Part shown: piece by piece, positions 9,041-24,000 of the stretch
Position numbering within the stretch: position 1 is the first letter of the stretch
Layout of the letters: each line of letters opens with the position of its first letter
From: Paroedura picta
Lineage: Eukaryota; Chordata; Lepidosauria; Squamata; Gekkonidae
Assembly: GCF_049243985.1 (NCBI RefSeq)
Contig: NC_135375.1
Location: 22,258,490-22,322,489, forward strand
DNA length: 64,000 bases
Direction: 5' to 3'
The notes under the pieces: generated by a model
The model's database searches: none
Told to the model about the DNA's origin: nothing
Seen by the model: only the letters and a program-made list of their open reading frames with translations
Position numbers and translations under genes: made by a program

Positions 9041-12000
9041 GTAAGACAATCGCTGAGCCAGTCTCTACCACGATGAAACAAAGGCTAATGAAAGATTAAT
9101 TTGTTCAGGAGAGCTCTTGGGCAAAAGAAGCACGGCATGGTAGCAGAACTGCAAGAAGAAGAAGAAGAAGAAAAAAACAGAGAAGGAAGTTTGATGGAGT
9201 CAGGAAGCTATAATTGGAATCGGTATATATTTAAAATCAGCCAAATTAGCCGTGACAACTGTTTGCTGTACGCTTCTGCCTGATTCACCCGTGGAAAATC
9301 GGAACAAATGTTATCCAAACATAGGCACAATGTAATTGAAAATAAGAAAGCAGAAAGAAACAAACTTTTCTTGTCACTTTTTCTTTTCTTTTTTTTTTAA
9401 AGCAGGCACTTGAAATATTCATTCTGGCAGGAATTGTGGGCGTCTTCTGTGCTTTTCCGAGGTGAGTGGTTATTGTGCAAAGAGTGGAGAGGCCGCGTGA
9501 CCTATTTAAGGGCCATCAAGCCACAACCGAATTTTGGCAGCCCAGCAAGGGGCTTCCAAGGCGAGTGAGAGGTGGCTTGCCATTACCTGCCTGTCAAGAG
9601 TCTTCCTTGGTGGTGTCTCTTCCAAGTACCGACCCTGCTTAGCTTCTGAGATCTGAGATCAGGCTGTCCCGTGGTGCCTTCCCTCCTAGAAGTTGCATTC
9701 TTCTGCATCTATTTCTGTCTTATTCAGGGGCAGGATCAGGGTGGTCAGTGTTTTAAACTCCTTGGAAATTGATTATGTATTCTTGCCATCATTTTTTTCC
9801 TGGTTGGGTTCACCATGCAAAAATAAGTCTGGGTAAAAAGTTACACCCCTCTGAGAAATATCACTAGTTGAATTTCTCCCTCTCTCTTGCACAGTTGTTA
9901 AATGCTGTGTTTGGTTCGTGCTGGGCTTCCTTAAATTGTTTGCCATTTTTTATTATTCAGAATGTTTTCTTTTTAATTCCATCATGCATATCCTCATACA
10001 TTTATGCTACAGTTGCCACCTGCCATGTTGTCCCCATGTTGTGATGATTTCAAGCCCACACACTTGCAAGAAATTGAAGCCCATTAAACTCAGCAGGACA
10101 ACATTTCTGAGCAAACAAGCTTCTGACTTATGCTGCACCACTTCCAGGGCGGAGAAGAGCTGCAGTAGTTTTTCTCCCTTGCTCTGAAACAGCTACTCAG
10201 GGCTCCTGAGTACTCCAATCTACCTTCTCCATAGAGGGCCATGGGTTAGAATTGTCAACTTCCAGGCAATGGCTGGAAATATCTTTCTATGGAGGCTCAG
10301 GTCATGAGTTTAACCCAGGGGTAGTCAAACTGCGGCCCTCCAGATGTCCATGGACTACAATTCCCAGAAGCCTCTGCCAGCAAATGCTGGCAGGGGCTTC
10401 TGGGAATTGTAGTCCATGGACATCTGGAGGGCCGCAGTTTGACTACCCCTGGGTTAACCCAATTGCCATTTTTCCACCTGCGCCAGGTGAAACTACTAGC
10501 ATCCTACCTGCCCCCAGAGCATTTGGACACAGGGATCCACACAATGGTCACTTCCAGATTAGACTTCTGTGACTCACTCTATGCAGGCCTACCCTTATTC
10601 CTGACCCAGAAATTGCAATTTGTTCAAAATGCGGCTGCTAGGGTCTTCACGAGGTCATCCTGGAGGACCCACATCTGGCAGCTGAACTGGTTGCCGGTTA
10701 GCTTCCAGATCAGGTTTAAGGTTTTGGTTCTTAACTTTAAGGCTATCTGTGGCCTGGGCTCTGCTTATCTGAGGGACCATTTGTCTCCTTATGCCCCCTC
10801 ATGGCCCTTTGCTCTGCGGGTTTGAATTGGTTGGTTATCCCCAGCCCCCCCCCCCCAAGGAGGCACAGGTTGTCATTCCTGACAATGAATGTTGTGTCGC
10901 CCCCCCTTTTTTCCCCCCTTAATTTTCTTCACAGTCCTGCTGCAATCCATTGCAACTGGAATCCATATGGTCCTTGGTCAGAATGTGATGGCTGTAATTA
11001 TACCCAGGTATGCTATGAACATTGTCCATGTTACAACTCATAGGAAATTCTTCTTCCATGAAGCCTTTTGGGAGCCATTAGTACTGCAGATAGGAGTCAA
11101 ACTGTGTCTTCTGACAATCCCAGTAGCATGTCACCAGGCATCTTTATTGTCCTGTAATATGGGGAGGGGACAAATTTGAGTTGCAACAATTTTACTTCAA
11201 AAAGAACAGTATACTGAGGGTTCTGCTCCCCCTCTCCCTGACTATGGTACCCCTTCAAACCCCCCCCCCCAAACTTTCTCAACAGGACCTGAGGTTGGAT
11301 TTACTTGAGCAGGGGGTTGGACTAGATGGCCTGTATGGCCCCTTCCAACTCTATGATACTATGAGTCTACTTCTGCCACTTCTCATTTGACCTTCCAGTT
11401 ATAGTGTTGCCAACTCTGAATTGGTAAATTTCTGGAGATTTAGGGGTGGAGCTTCATGGAGATTTATACATATGACTCAATGTGCAAGTGCAAAAAGCCA
11501 GAACACTTTCAAAGGATTGTTTATTATTTAGATTCGCAGACGAACAATAGCAACATTTGGACAGTTCGGGGGATATCCGTGTTCGGGGGATTCTTTCGAA
11601 TTTCGTACATGTATTCCTACAAGAGGCTGCGCAACAGAGGAGGGATGCGGTGATCGTTTCAGGTGTTCTTCAGGTACGTTTGGAAGAAACCTCTGTGGGC
11701 TGGAGAGTAGCTTCAGATTTTGCTGGGCAAAGTGGTACATTATAAGTCTGCAAGGGACTTTTGCCAGGCCGGTGTTTTTTTTAAGGTATGTTGCAACCTT
11801 GCCCTCCCCCTACCTCACTTGGATATAGGGCAGGGGTAGTCAAACTGCGGCCCACCAGATGTCCATGGACTAAAATTCCCAGAAGCCCCTGCCAGCGAAT
11901 GCATTCGCTGGCAGGGGCTTCTGGGAATTGTAGTCCATGGACATCTGGAGGGCTGCAGTTTGACTACCCCTGATATAGGGCATGCTGCATTGGGCAGGTG

Positions 12001-15000
12001 CATTCCTCTTGCAGATTTAAACCACCCATCTGGCATTACTATTCGCCCCAGAGGAGAAATAAGACAGGTTCCAACTTTCTATTCCTTGCCCGATGGCCCT
12101 GATAAAGATAGGGAGGCAGGGACGGATTGTGAAGCTTCAACATACCTTTCAAAATATGCTGGAAAGATCTGATCACAGATATAGTCAAGGTGTTTATCAA
12201 GACAGACGCAAGCCAGGCAGTGACCGCAGGCCAAGTCCTAAAGCTTGAAATGCAAAACAGACTGAGGAGAAAAGGAGAGGATTATAAAATTTCAGAAATT
12301 CAAAGTTGGCAGTTGAGACATTGCAAATTAACATATAGGGTTTGAGAGTTTAAAAAATCATATTAAAAGGCTTCTCTGTGTTGCTGATGGCAAAGAAGGT
12401 CAGCCACTATAATTTAATAAAGTTTAACTGGTTGTTGTTTTTCAGGGGGTTAGGGATGTCAGGGCCCCCCCTAGACATTGGAGGGAGGTAAGGTTGCCTC
12501 ATCTGCACTTACTTTGTTTATTCCATTGTCAATCCTGTTGAATTCAGATCGCTTTGAACTCGGATCTTCCTCTTCCCCCCTCCCCATTGAGACAGGAAAG
12601 TGTTCTGCACATGGTTAGGGTAGTTCAGAAGGGGGGGGGGGAGCCAAGCCTCTTTCTTTCTTTTCTTGAAGGGTGGGGGGAGACGAGCCAAGCAGGGAGC
12701 CTGTTTCTTTTCTTGGAGGGGGGGGGGAGATGATCGAAAAAGGCAGAGAGGGAGAAAAAATCCAGGACCGACAGAAATTGAGAGAAATTAGGGGCTTCTC
12801 CTTTAAGGCAAATTTGTCACATGACTACCTGTGGCCAATCACGGGTCCTCTACCACGGAGGAGAGACCAGATTCAAAACAGCCTTTAAATATTTAGGCTT
12901 AAAAGCACTCTAAGATATAGCACAATAAAGGTAGGGTCACTCTGGATCAATCCTTCTTGCTGCAGAAGGAAATTTTAAATCTCCCCAAATCCAAACGGAA
13001 ATCGCATTCTCTGTAGAGGGCAGGGACTGAATCGATCTGGGGTTGGAATAAAAGCTCCGTGCAGTTTACACCTAGGTTAGGAAACTCCAGAAGATCCAGA
13101 AGCAGGGCTTAGGGAGAGCGGAGAACTCAGTGGGGTACAATGTCATAGAGTCCACCCTCAAAGCATCCATTTTCCCCCCTGGAGAACTGGTCTTTGTCAG
13201 CTGCAGATGAGTTGTAATTGCAAGGGATCCCCAGATCCCACCTGCAGGCTGGCATCCCTGGAAAGATTGTATTTTTTATAATATGTAGCTGCTTCTACAA
13301 GTGCTCTTTTTAGGTACACTTGACAAACTGAAGCTTGGCTGTCTGAGGAGCCATATTATGAATGATCAAAGCGTTGTTTGAAATAGAAAGGCTGCTCTGT
13401 ATAGGGATATGAAAGCTAATTATTTTAAGGAATATTGTTCTGCCATACTCATCATGCATTTGGTCATTTGAAGAGATAGTTCTATCTATCCATCTATCCG
13501 TCCGTCCGTCTATCTGTCCGTCCGTCCGTCCATCCATCCATCCATCCATCATGCCGCCCTCCCCAAAGGCTCAGGGCGGGTTAGATCAAACAGGAACGAT
13601 ACAAGTAACTCGGCTTATAACAATATAATAATAACAATGGAAAATATTATGGAACAATAGAACACTGGGGAGAATAAGTCAATGTGTACTGATGGCCCAG
13701 TGGGATGGGAGAGTCTGTAGTGATGGTTGTGGGAAGGAGGCTCGGGAAGGCCGATGGGAAGCAGATTTTAATGTTTAGTGGCATTATAGCGGGTGGATAT
13801 TTGTTTGGAATCAAATTGCCCAGAACCATATTTAACCTGTGTCAGGGGTGGCCAAAATGTGCCACCCCAAAGTATTAGTTCTGTTTCATTTTGACCATCT
13901 TCTTCATGCCCACAGGACGATGCATAAGCAGGTCACTGGTGTGCAATGGAGATAATGACTGTGATGACGACAGAGTGGATGAAGACCAATGTGAGGCAAT
14001 CAAGGTGGTTTGCGACACCGATATGCTGCCTCCCAATGTAGAACTGACAGGAGCTGGGTAAGGTCTTATGACATCTTGGTAGTTCTTTCACTTCTAGCCT
14101 AGTGTTCAAAGCATTTGACGCACATTAGGTTATGGCAGTGCAAACTGAGATTGCCTCTTTGCTGGACTTCTGTGCCACCTATTATCTAAAGAGGATCTCT
14201 TTAATGGTCAGAAGATCTGCAGGCCCTATAGGAATTGGACTGCTAACCCAATTTGGAAAAATGGCTGATTACTTTTGCACTTTGGATGTTCCCTCTCATT
14301 GTATGGCCTAAATGTTAGCTCGTAGCAACGCCTTTAGTTCTATGATTCTGTTTGGAAGGTATCATCACATCACTTTGCATGAGAGGCTTTGTCCTTGTGG
14401 TATGAGTTTGCCCGATACAATATCGCACCTAATATTAGAATGCCCTCTTCACAAAGTACCTTGCCAGAAATTTCTTTCATCCATCCTGCAGAACAGGTTT
14501 AATGCAAACAAAGGAGATATATGTCAACGTCTCCTGCAGAACAATGATCCTGATACTACAAAAATAGTCACCAATTTTTTAGAAACTGTTATCAAGGTTA
14601 ATTCGAAATTGTTTATTTAAAACTGTTTACACGTGCTGCTGCCTTTTTATATTCTGTTAGATGTTTTGTATCAAGTTGACACTTATAATGTTTTACATAA
14701 TTTATATGCCATTAAAGGTATTGATGATCAGGTGTCTGTTATGGGAAGAGGAAAGGAAGGTGATTATAAGCCACTTTGAGACTCCTTTGGAGAGTGAAAG
14801 AGAGTGAAGAGCCTCTTGTGGCGCAGGGTGGTAAGGCAGCAGAAATGTTGTCTGAAAGCTCTGCCCACGAGGTTGGGAGTTCAATCCCAGCAGCCGGCTC
14901 AAGGTTGACTCAGCCTTCCATCCTTCCAAGGTTGGGAAAATGAGTACCCAGCTTGCTGGGGGGTAAACGGTAATGACTGGGGAAGGCACTGGCAAACCAC

Positions 15001-18000
15001 CCCGTATTGAGTCTGCCATGAAAACGCTAGAGGGCGTCACCCCAAGGGTCAGACATGACTCGGTGCTTGCACAGGGGATACCTGTACCTTTACGCAAACT
15101 TGATTCTGAGGTTGAGACTGGCTCCAGCTCTTCAAGGTCTTAGGTCTCAGTCCCTAAGCTGGGATCCCTGATCTTTGCAGGTTATGATTTGACATTTGTG
15201 TATGAGCAAGTTGTTCCCTTCATGGTGCCTGATTCTCCATAGCTGATCTGAAACTATTTCAGCAAAGGGTTTCAGAGAGCAGATGTGTGGGTCTGCAGTA
15301 GAACAGCTAGACTGGAGTCCAGTATCTCAGCAGACCGGCTCATAGGGCTGGCCATGGGCTAGTACTGTGCCTTAGTTTGGTGGATTCACTCTTGGGGCAA
15401 AGGCTTCAGTACAAAGGCTAGGTGATTAGTTACAGGCAAACAAATTACAGGGTTTTTAAATATATATCTCATCTACCTTGTGGCTGACCTCAATTCAGAA
15501 TGAACAAAGAGAAAACCAGCCGGAGTAGATTGGCCATGATTGTTCTTCATGTTGCATTAACATGAGGTCAAAATGAAACTTAGCTTGAGGAGTTTCCATA
15601 GAGATAGAAAGGCATTAGAATTGCCAGGCACTTGCTCTCTGCTGTCAACACAGTCTAGGGGAGAATTTTGTTATTCTTCACTGTAGCTTGTTGCACTGGG
15701 GAACTACGCGGTAGTTCTACCAATCAAGAATGTAATTACTAAAGAATTATGCTCTGTTCTGCTAGATTGGAGTCCAGGCTCTCCTTAGAGATCGAGAAGA
15801 TTTTCAGACTGTGAGCTTTTGAGAGCCGGTGCTCCCTTTGTCAGCTGTCTTGGGACAGGTATTTGGTGAAGGGCTGTTTGACTCTTGAAAGCTCATATCC
15901 TGAAAATCTGCTTAGTCTCTAAGGAGCTTGCTGGACTCAGATTTAGCTGATGTACTGCAGACCAATACAGCTACCCTTTGCAACCGCACTCTGTTCTGCG
16001 TGTCATTTTTTGTAGTTTTAACCATAGGATTGCATACTGCCACTCTGTTCTACAAGATGAAGAGCCTTCCTCTGGTGGAAGGAGCCTTTCTTCAGCAGCA
16101 GAAGTTATTCTACCAGTGGAAGATGTTAGGCTATTCACCCAGAGGAAGTCTTGTTTCACTGGAGGAAGGCTCTCCCTTATGTCAGAAGACTGGTCAGCCA
16201 ATCTACAGTTGTACTGATATTCAGTTGCAATTGGTATTTCTAACTGTTGAGACTAGACTTGGCCCTAGGTCCCTCGAGAAAAATAGAGGTGCAGAGTAAC
16301 AGAGCATTTGCAGTTATTGTTTACCTTTGTGGATTAGGCAAAGATCCAAACTCACAGCACCTTGAGGTTTAAAAGAAATAATCTTTACTGGAAAGATTAT
16401 GCATGAACATATATCATATCCATCTGCTTCAGTCTTTTTACATGGCTAGAAAAGTTTAAAAGGTAGTTACAAAGAAACACTTTGCAAGCCCCTATGGCTA
16501 GGCTGCAAGCAGGACAGCATGCGCACACATCAGCAGATGGAGAAAGCTGAGTGAGTAATGGAGGACTCTACCTCCTTGCAAGCAGAAGATCCTTTTCATT
16601 CTGAAGAAAGGAAGTGGGTAGTAACCCAGCTTTAAAAAACAGATCTCCCAGCCACGAGGAGTGGAATTTCCCCAATACATGGCTACAATTTCAGCACTGA
16701 CCATTTGGTGTCACTAGTGAGCACATAGGTGCAGTTTATCAGTTTAACAACAACCCTTCAGGGTTGACTTCACCAAATTTGCTTGCTGATTCAATTCCAA
16801 GACTAACTCCATTGAGTGTTAAAGCCTATGTAATAACAATGCATTATATTTTCTCATTTCCTTTGTTTCAGTTTTGATGTCCTTACAGGTAAGACCAAAG
16901 GAAGAGTCATCCATACGAATAGTTTTGGAGGCCAGTGCAGAAAGATGTTTAATGCTGACCAGAGGGAATATTATCGCCTGGGTGACAGTGTCCTTTCTTA
17001 CACTTTCCAGGTATGCCTGTCTTAGCTTTTTAAAGGTACAGAATTGCCTTCAGGATTCTTTTAAAAAATGGTTAATGTAATTATGTTATAGCTTTATCCT
17101 AAGGGTTTTGGGTGGGTGTCCGCGAGCATGTCCGCGAACCAGCAAAAGCTGTGTGCTGTTTATGGCTACTGCATACATTTAACAGAACTATGGTACCAGT
17201 AGGAACGAGCCAATTTGTGCGTGAGGGGGGTGGGTCAGCATCCTGGTCCCAACACATCTACGCAAGCTTACCTGGCTATGAACAAAGTGCATATGCACTG
17301 AACAATTGGTCTATGTGCCCTACATTTGGGTAAGCTTGCTGTGACAAGACCTGGGTTCTCTTGACCCCACAGGCCTTGTTGGAGGTGATTTGATCCCCTG
17401 TTCCTTCTCTGAAACCCTGGGATAAATCCCCCTTTTGATAGCATACTGAGTTTGGGGTTGGACCTTTGCACATATCAAAACTTTTCAGTAAAAGAGATTA
17501 GGAAACAGCTTAGTTTTTCAAGTAAGAAAAGTAAGTGCTATAAAATCGCAAATCTGCCTTTCTTCATACACCCACAAACTTGGAGATATGCAGGTTGCAG
17601 AAGCATTAAGTGGATGCAATCCGTGACTCCCGCCCCTCCCCCTCCTGATGGTGAAAATGGGCCATCCTGGTAAAAGGACACCTTGAGGCACACTGATGTG
17701 CGTCTGCGTGCAAATCTTCCACCCAGTTACTTTGTCTGATGTCATTTTAAAGGGCAGCTGGACAACTGCCTCCTTTCCACCAGGGTTCCATTCCACCACC
17801 CTAAAAATGATCCACCGTGAACATATGTGAATTTAGTTTGTATAGACGCATGCCTGGTGCACATTTGGGTACATATCTGTGTCACAATTTGCACTTCCAT
17901 AGTATTTCCATAATGCTAGTGCATATCCAAATGCACCTTCCCCCCAATATATGGAATGCACCAGTGGGGAATGGGTGAAAAGGAATGTGCATGCTGTTTT

Positions 18001-21000
18001 ATTCCTCAACATAGACAACTAGGATCCGAATGGCAATATTCTGGAGCAAAATTCCTTCTGGGGAACATTTCAAAAATGTCCCGACTTATATCTGAACATG
18101 TCTTCCATCACAGAGTTCCTTCCTGAGCATAGAAATGTAGTATGTCAGGGAGAAGGCTACTCTAAACTCTTTTTCTCTGACATGCCAGTTATGTATGTGC
18201 AGAGATATTTCTAGCTGGAGGAAAACATGAAACATGATACTCCACTTGCAGCCTGAACCATTACAGACTGAGAAAAGCTTCCCCGACTCTAGTGTATTCA
18301 GTATATTACTCTAGTGTATTCACTGGCAGTCTTCAAGCAAAGGTTGGATACACACTTTTCTTGGATGCTTTAGGATGCTTTGGGCTGATCCTGCGTTGAG
18401 CAGGGGGTTGGACTAGATGGCCTGCATGGCCCCTTCCAACTCTATGATTCTATATAAACTGTCCCGTAAGTTTGGAAGCAATAGAATGAAAAGGGATGAA
18501 AAGAATAGAACAGTGATGAATGTAAAAGTCTTCAGTGTGTGTGTGTTTGGGAGGGAATGCTGTGAACAATGAATGCATAAAATGTTGGGTATTGTTATGC
18601 AAAATTGTTTCTGTTGGATTAACATCTTTTAGGTAATAATCCAGAGATTGCATAGATCACTGGGTTGGCAGGTTTGTTTTTAATACCAGCATGTTATTTA
18701 AGATCTGGATAGTCCAGGGCTTATTCTGCACACAATAGATGATGCACTTTCAATGCACTTTAGAAGTACATTTTCCAGTTCTGCACATGAAAATCCAGCT
18801 GCCAAAGTACATTGAAAGTGCATTATCTTATGTGTGCAGAATGAGCCCAGGCTAGCCAAATCTCACCGGATCTTAGCACTTGGATGGGAGACCACTAAGG
18901 AAGTCCCGGGTTGCCAGGCAGAGGCAGGTAATGGCAAACCACCTGTGAATGTCTCTTGCTGTGGAAGCCCTATGGCAGTGGTCCCCAATCCGCGGGCCGC
19001 CGAAGCGAGAAGCTCGCCAGGCCGTAAGCAAATCGGCCGCCAAAGCTGGGCGCAAACGTGCGTGCGCGGCAGTCCGCGCATGTGTGTTTGCGCTAGGGCT
19101 GCCGCGCGGGCGCGGGCCCCCGGGCCACCCTCTTCCCCCACTACACCGCAGCGGTCCGCGGCAAGCAGAAGCTTGCGGACCGCTGCCCTACGGAGTCAGC
19201 TACAACTTGGCAGCACTTTACACACCCATGGATTCTTGAAACGTGTCTCCTTATCTGTGCTAAGATGTATTGCAAGCCAATCTAGGGGACATTTCCTCTC
19301 TGGAAAAGAAAATAATATTGTCTAGAAGTTTGGTTTGTTTTTTCATCTATAGGTTAAAGTTCAGAACGATTTCAGCACTGAGTTGTATGACAGTAGCTGG
19401 TCCTATATGAAGGAGACAGTGAATCGTGGCATGGGAAGCTCAAGCCATTACTTGAACACTGACACACAATCGTCAAGCGAGTCACAGGTAAATACTCCAG
19501 CTTGGCTCCTAATCTGGCAAGCCGGGTTTGATTCCCTGCTCCTCTACAGGCAGCCGGCTGGGTGACCTTGGGCTAGTCACGGTCCTGATAGTTCTGTTCT
19601 CAGAGCAGTGCTGTCAGAGCTCTCTCAACCCCACCTCCCTCACAGGGTGTCTGTTGTGGGGAGAGGAAAGGAAGGTAATTGTAAGCCACTTTGAGCCTCC
19701 TCTGGGAAGTGGAAAGCTGCTTCTCCAAGACAGTTTATGCACTGGAGGTTTCATGCCAGGCTGCAGGCTGGAGTTTTAGTCGTAGCAGGTTGCCCCACCT
19801 CTTCCTGCACCCACATGGGGGAGCATTTGGCCTGGTGCACCTCATCCACCCCAGATCTGTGCTCCTGACAGAGGGGTGGGGCAGTGAAGTTCCCAGTGCA
19901 TAAACGGTCCAAGTGAATAAAGTTTGAGTCCAGTGGCACCTTTAAGAAGAAGAAAAGGAAGTTTAATTCTGGGTATAAGTTTCCACGTGCATGCATACTT
20001 CATAAGATAAAAGCTTATGCTAAGAATTAAATTTCGTCAGAATGCTTGACCGCTGAAAACAAAGTAGTCATCAATCTGTTTTTCACCGGGAAGACATCAG
20101 CTATGGAGACCCTCTTAGCAATGGTTTTCTGCCACTGTGAAAACATTGTTTTTCTCCCCTTTGCAGAGTAAGCTCCTTATGGTTATGGAAAACAGCGTGG
20201 AAGTTGCCCAGTTCATCAATAACCAGCCCGAATTTCTAACTCTCGCTGAGAACTTCTGGAAAGAGCTTGCCAATCTCCCTGCGCTCTACGAATACAATGC
20301 CTACCGAAAATTAATTGACGATTTTGGAACACATTTCTTTCGCTCGGGATCTTTAGGAGGACAACTTAAAGCTCTGCTTCATATCGGTGCAGATGACATG
20401 AAAGCAAACGGTAAAGTGAGGGGGGTTAATTCTAAATAGTAAAACATCTCCATGTCACGTTCCCCTCAACTTCTCAACAAACCTGACATGGCATAGCAGC
20501 AAAAGAGTTACTTTCAAGGCCACAGCAGGGTGACTCAGAGGCCCATTCCGCACAAGGACCAATGTTGCCAATTGGTTCCTGAAAGCAGAAACGCTATTTT
20601 TAATAGTGCAATCTCGGCATTACGCATACCTGCCTATGTAGTAGAATCCAGTATCGTTTCAATCGTTTCCCACAGGTTTCCGGTCTCGCAAAAATCGCTA
20701 TCCAGGAAGCGATTTTTTCTGTGCTTTGTTCCACCCCTGGCCAAACGAACAGCCAATGGGCGGCTATTATCATGCTCCCGAAAAGCTCCTTTCCCTTTAA
20801 GAACAGGGTTTTAAAAAAAAGAAAAACACACGTTGCAACGAATATGCCTTGATTCCTCCTAACGTAGAGACCCATTTAGCTGGCAGCTGGCGTGTGAGCT
20901 GGCGAGTCATCGTTACCACACTCCCCCAAGTGAAAAGAAAAATCCCCCCCCCTGCACGGGCATGATTTTCGGCTGAAAATAAAGGGAACTTGCAAACGGG

Positions 21001-24000
21001 GCTGTGTTGTCCTTGGGGACATAGGGGAGCTTTAAAGCACTTCTGTGGAGGGACTGCAGCCGGAGAAGCTTCGCTGGGTGAATGAAGGCTTGCCGGTTCA
21101 TTGCTTTCTGCTCGTTCTGAGAAAAAATAAATGGCGATCACTTCACTGGAAGTTCGGAGGAGAGAGCCAGGGGGAGGGACTTTGCTGGAACCGCAACAAT
21201 GGGAATGCACAGGTCTTTTTCGCTAGTGTTGCAGATTGTTTGCAAGAGTGTAGCGCTTTTCTGGATTTCCCTTTAAGTGCTACAATGAACCATTTTTTAC
21301 AGGACTGTTTAAGGAGTGTGGCAGATTGTGTGCGATGTCACGCGTAACTGCAAATTAGTAGCGTTTACAATTTGCAAGCCTTTGGCAACATTGAAGTCGT
21401 GCGGAATGGACCATAGAATCATAGAGTTGGATGAGGCCATCTAGTCCAACCCACTGCTCAAGAGAGGATCAGCCTAAAGCATCCAGGATAAGGATCTGTT
21501 CAGCCACTGCTTGAAGGCCACCATTGAGGGGGAGCTCACTACCTCCTTAGGCAGCCTATTTCCACTGCTAGACTACACTGACTGTGAAACATTTTTTTCT
21601 GATTCATATGTGGTTCTCCTACATGTAGGACCAAACTTTAGGACAAACAATTAATTGTATAGGTGGCATTGCCTGTTTTGTACACTAATGACTTCAAAGG
21701 CAGGTACTGTGGCCTAGCTGTGATGTAATTATCCAGTCGTTCTACAGTATAGGATATGCACTCTTCCTCCTGAAATAAGGTAAAGGTAAAGGTATCCCCT
21801 GTGCAAGCACCGGGTCAAGTCTGACCCTTGGGGTGACGCCCTCCAGCGTTTTCATGGCAGACTCAATACGGGGTGGTTTGCCAGTGCCTTCCCCAGTCAT
21901 TACCGCTTTACCCCCCAGCAAGCTAGGTACTCATTTTACCGACCTCGGAAGGATGGAAGGCTGAGTCAGCCTTGAGCCGGCTGCTGGGATCGAACACCCA
22001 GCCTCATGGGCAGAGCTTTCAGACTACTGCCTTACCACTCTGCGCCACAAGAGGCTCTCCTCCTGAAATACCAGCATTGAAAAGGCTGTCTCAGGAAACA
22101 CTTGGCATTCCGTTTAGCAGGAAGTGCTCAGGGAACCCTGCCACGTGGCCTTCCAGATGTCCATGGACTGCAATTCCCATGAGCCCCTGCCAGCAAACGC
22201 TGGCAGGGGCTCATGGGAATTGTAGTCCATGGACATGTGGAGGGCCACAGTTTGACTACCCCTGGTACAGAGCCTTCATCGCACAGTAAAAACAATAACA
22301 GATTTCTTTCCTACTAGGTCTGAGCATAAAGGACATGCTTGAATGTACTACAAAAAGCAGATATTTTATAATATTTGAGAAAACATCCACCAAATGCAAC
22401 AAACTGGATTCCCTATTACGGCAATCATCAGGTAAACGACCCCTTATTTCTTCTAATTAATAGCAGCTGCATCAAGCATCTCAATGAAATGGGTATTGCA
22501 CTAAAGTAATGAGATCATCTTACAAAATGTAGGCTACAGTTTTAATGTTGAGTCGAATAAGGGAGTTTGGCGGGTGCACGGCATCATTTCTCAGCAGGGC
22601 TGCCAGCTCCATGGTGGGCAGAGCCTGAGAGAGGCGGGATTTGTGGAAGGGAGGGACGGTCAATGAGCTATATTGCCACAGGCCCCTTTCAAACAGTCTT
22701 TGTCATTTGTTTTAGTAAGGTAAAGGCAAAGGTATCCCCTGTGCAAGCACCGAGTCACGTCTGACCCTTGGGGTGACGCCCTCTAGCGTTTTCTTGGCAG
22801 ACTCAATACAGGGTGGTTTCCCAGTGCCTTCCCCAGTCATTACCGTTTACCCCCCAGCAGCAAGCTGGGTACTCATTTTACTGACCTCGGAAGGATGGAA
22901 GGCTGAGTCAACATTGAGCCGGCTGCTGGGATCGAACTCCCAACCTCATGGGCAGAGCTTTCAGACAGCATTTCGGCTGCTTACCACTCTGCGCCACAAG
23001 AGGTTCATTTGTTTTAGTAGCTGGCTGCTAATGGATTTTTAATGCCCTATATCAGTGATCCCCAACCTTTTCGAGGCTGGGGACCAGTAGGGCAACTGCC
23101 CGCCTGCGCACGCTGTGCGTGCACGGCCATGCCCGCGCATTGCGCATGAGCGGCCGGGCCTGCGCATGCGCACATGCGCCATGCACGACCAAAATCGTGC
23201 ATGTGCGAAAGTGCCGCGCATGCGTGATTTCGGCCACGCATGCGCGGGCACGGCCCTGATTCCCTCTCCCCCCTCTCCCACAGTAAAGAAGCTTCCCGGG
23301 CCGCAAGCTTGCGGCCTGGGAAGTTTCTTACTGCGAGGGGGGGCGGGGAGAGGGAGCCGCGGCCCGGCGCTATGTCCTTTGCAGCCCGGCACCGGGCCGC
23401 GGGCCGCGGGTTGGGGACCACTGCCCTATAGGACAGAATTGTTTTAGCAACTGGCTGCTAACAGATTTGATTCCCCTTTTCATACAAAGCCACTTGTGTC
23501 TGATTAGCGAAGCATGGTTGTTCCCTGAGAAGACTGATCTACTGGAAAAGACAATAATGCTTAAGAGATTGAAGGCAGCAGGAAAGAGGAACATGGAAAG
23601 GATTGACTAAAGCCATGGCCCTCCGTTTACAAGACCTGAGCAGGGCTGTTAATAATAGAATGTTTTGAATGTCATTAATTCAAAGAGTCACCATACCACA
23701 AAAAAGATATTATATAATTAGAAAAGGTCAACTGAAATGGCTAAGGGATGGAACCCCTTCCCTAAGAGGAAAGGGTGAGGAGATTAGGACTTTTCAGCTT
23801 GGAAAAGTGATGATTGAGGGATGACATGGCAGAGGTTTACAAAATATGCATGGGATAGAGAAACTAGAGGAAGAATTACTTTTCTCCTTTTCTCACAGTA
23901 CAAGAACTTGTGGTCATTCAATAAAACTGATGAGCAGTAGGCTTAGAACAGGTCAAAGAATGTGCTTCTTCACCCAAAGAGCAAAGTGGTGGCAGCTACA

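Noticed and set aside
11538-11541. Downstream acceptor cgcag in C7 exon 4
   Set aside because: The acceptor at 11530-11531 keeps IRRR aligned with human TRRR and preserves phase 0.
11661-11664. Upstream donor AG|gtgttc for C7 exon 4
   Set aside because: The gtacgt at 11674 keeps RFRCSSG aligned with human RFRCFSG and gives the right phase for exon 5.
18834-19325. 163-codon open frame
   Set aside because: It reads through a 5S SINE and an inserted hAT element.
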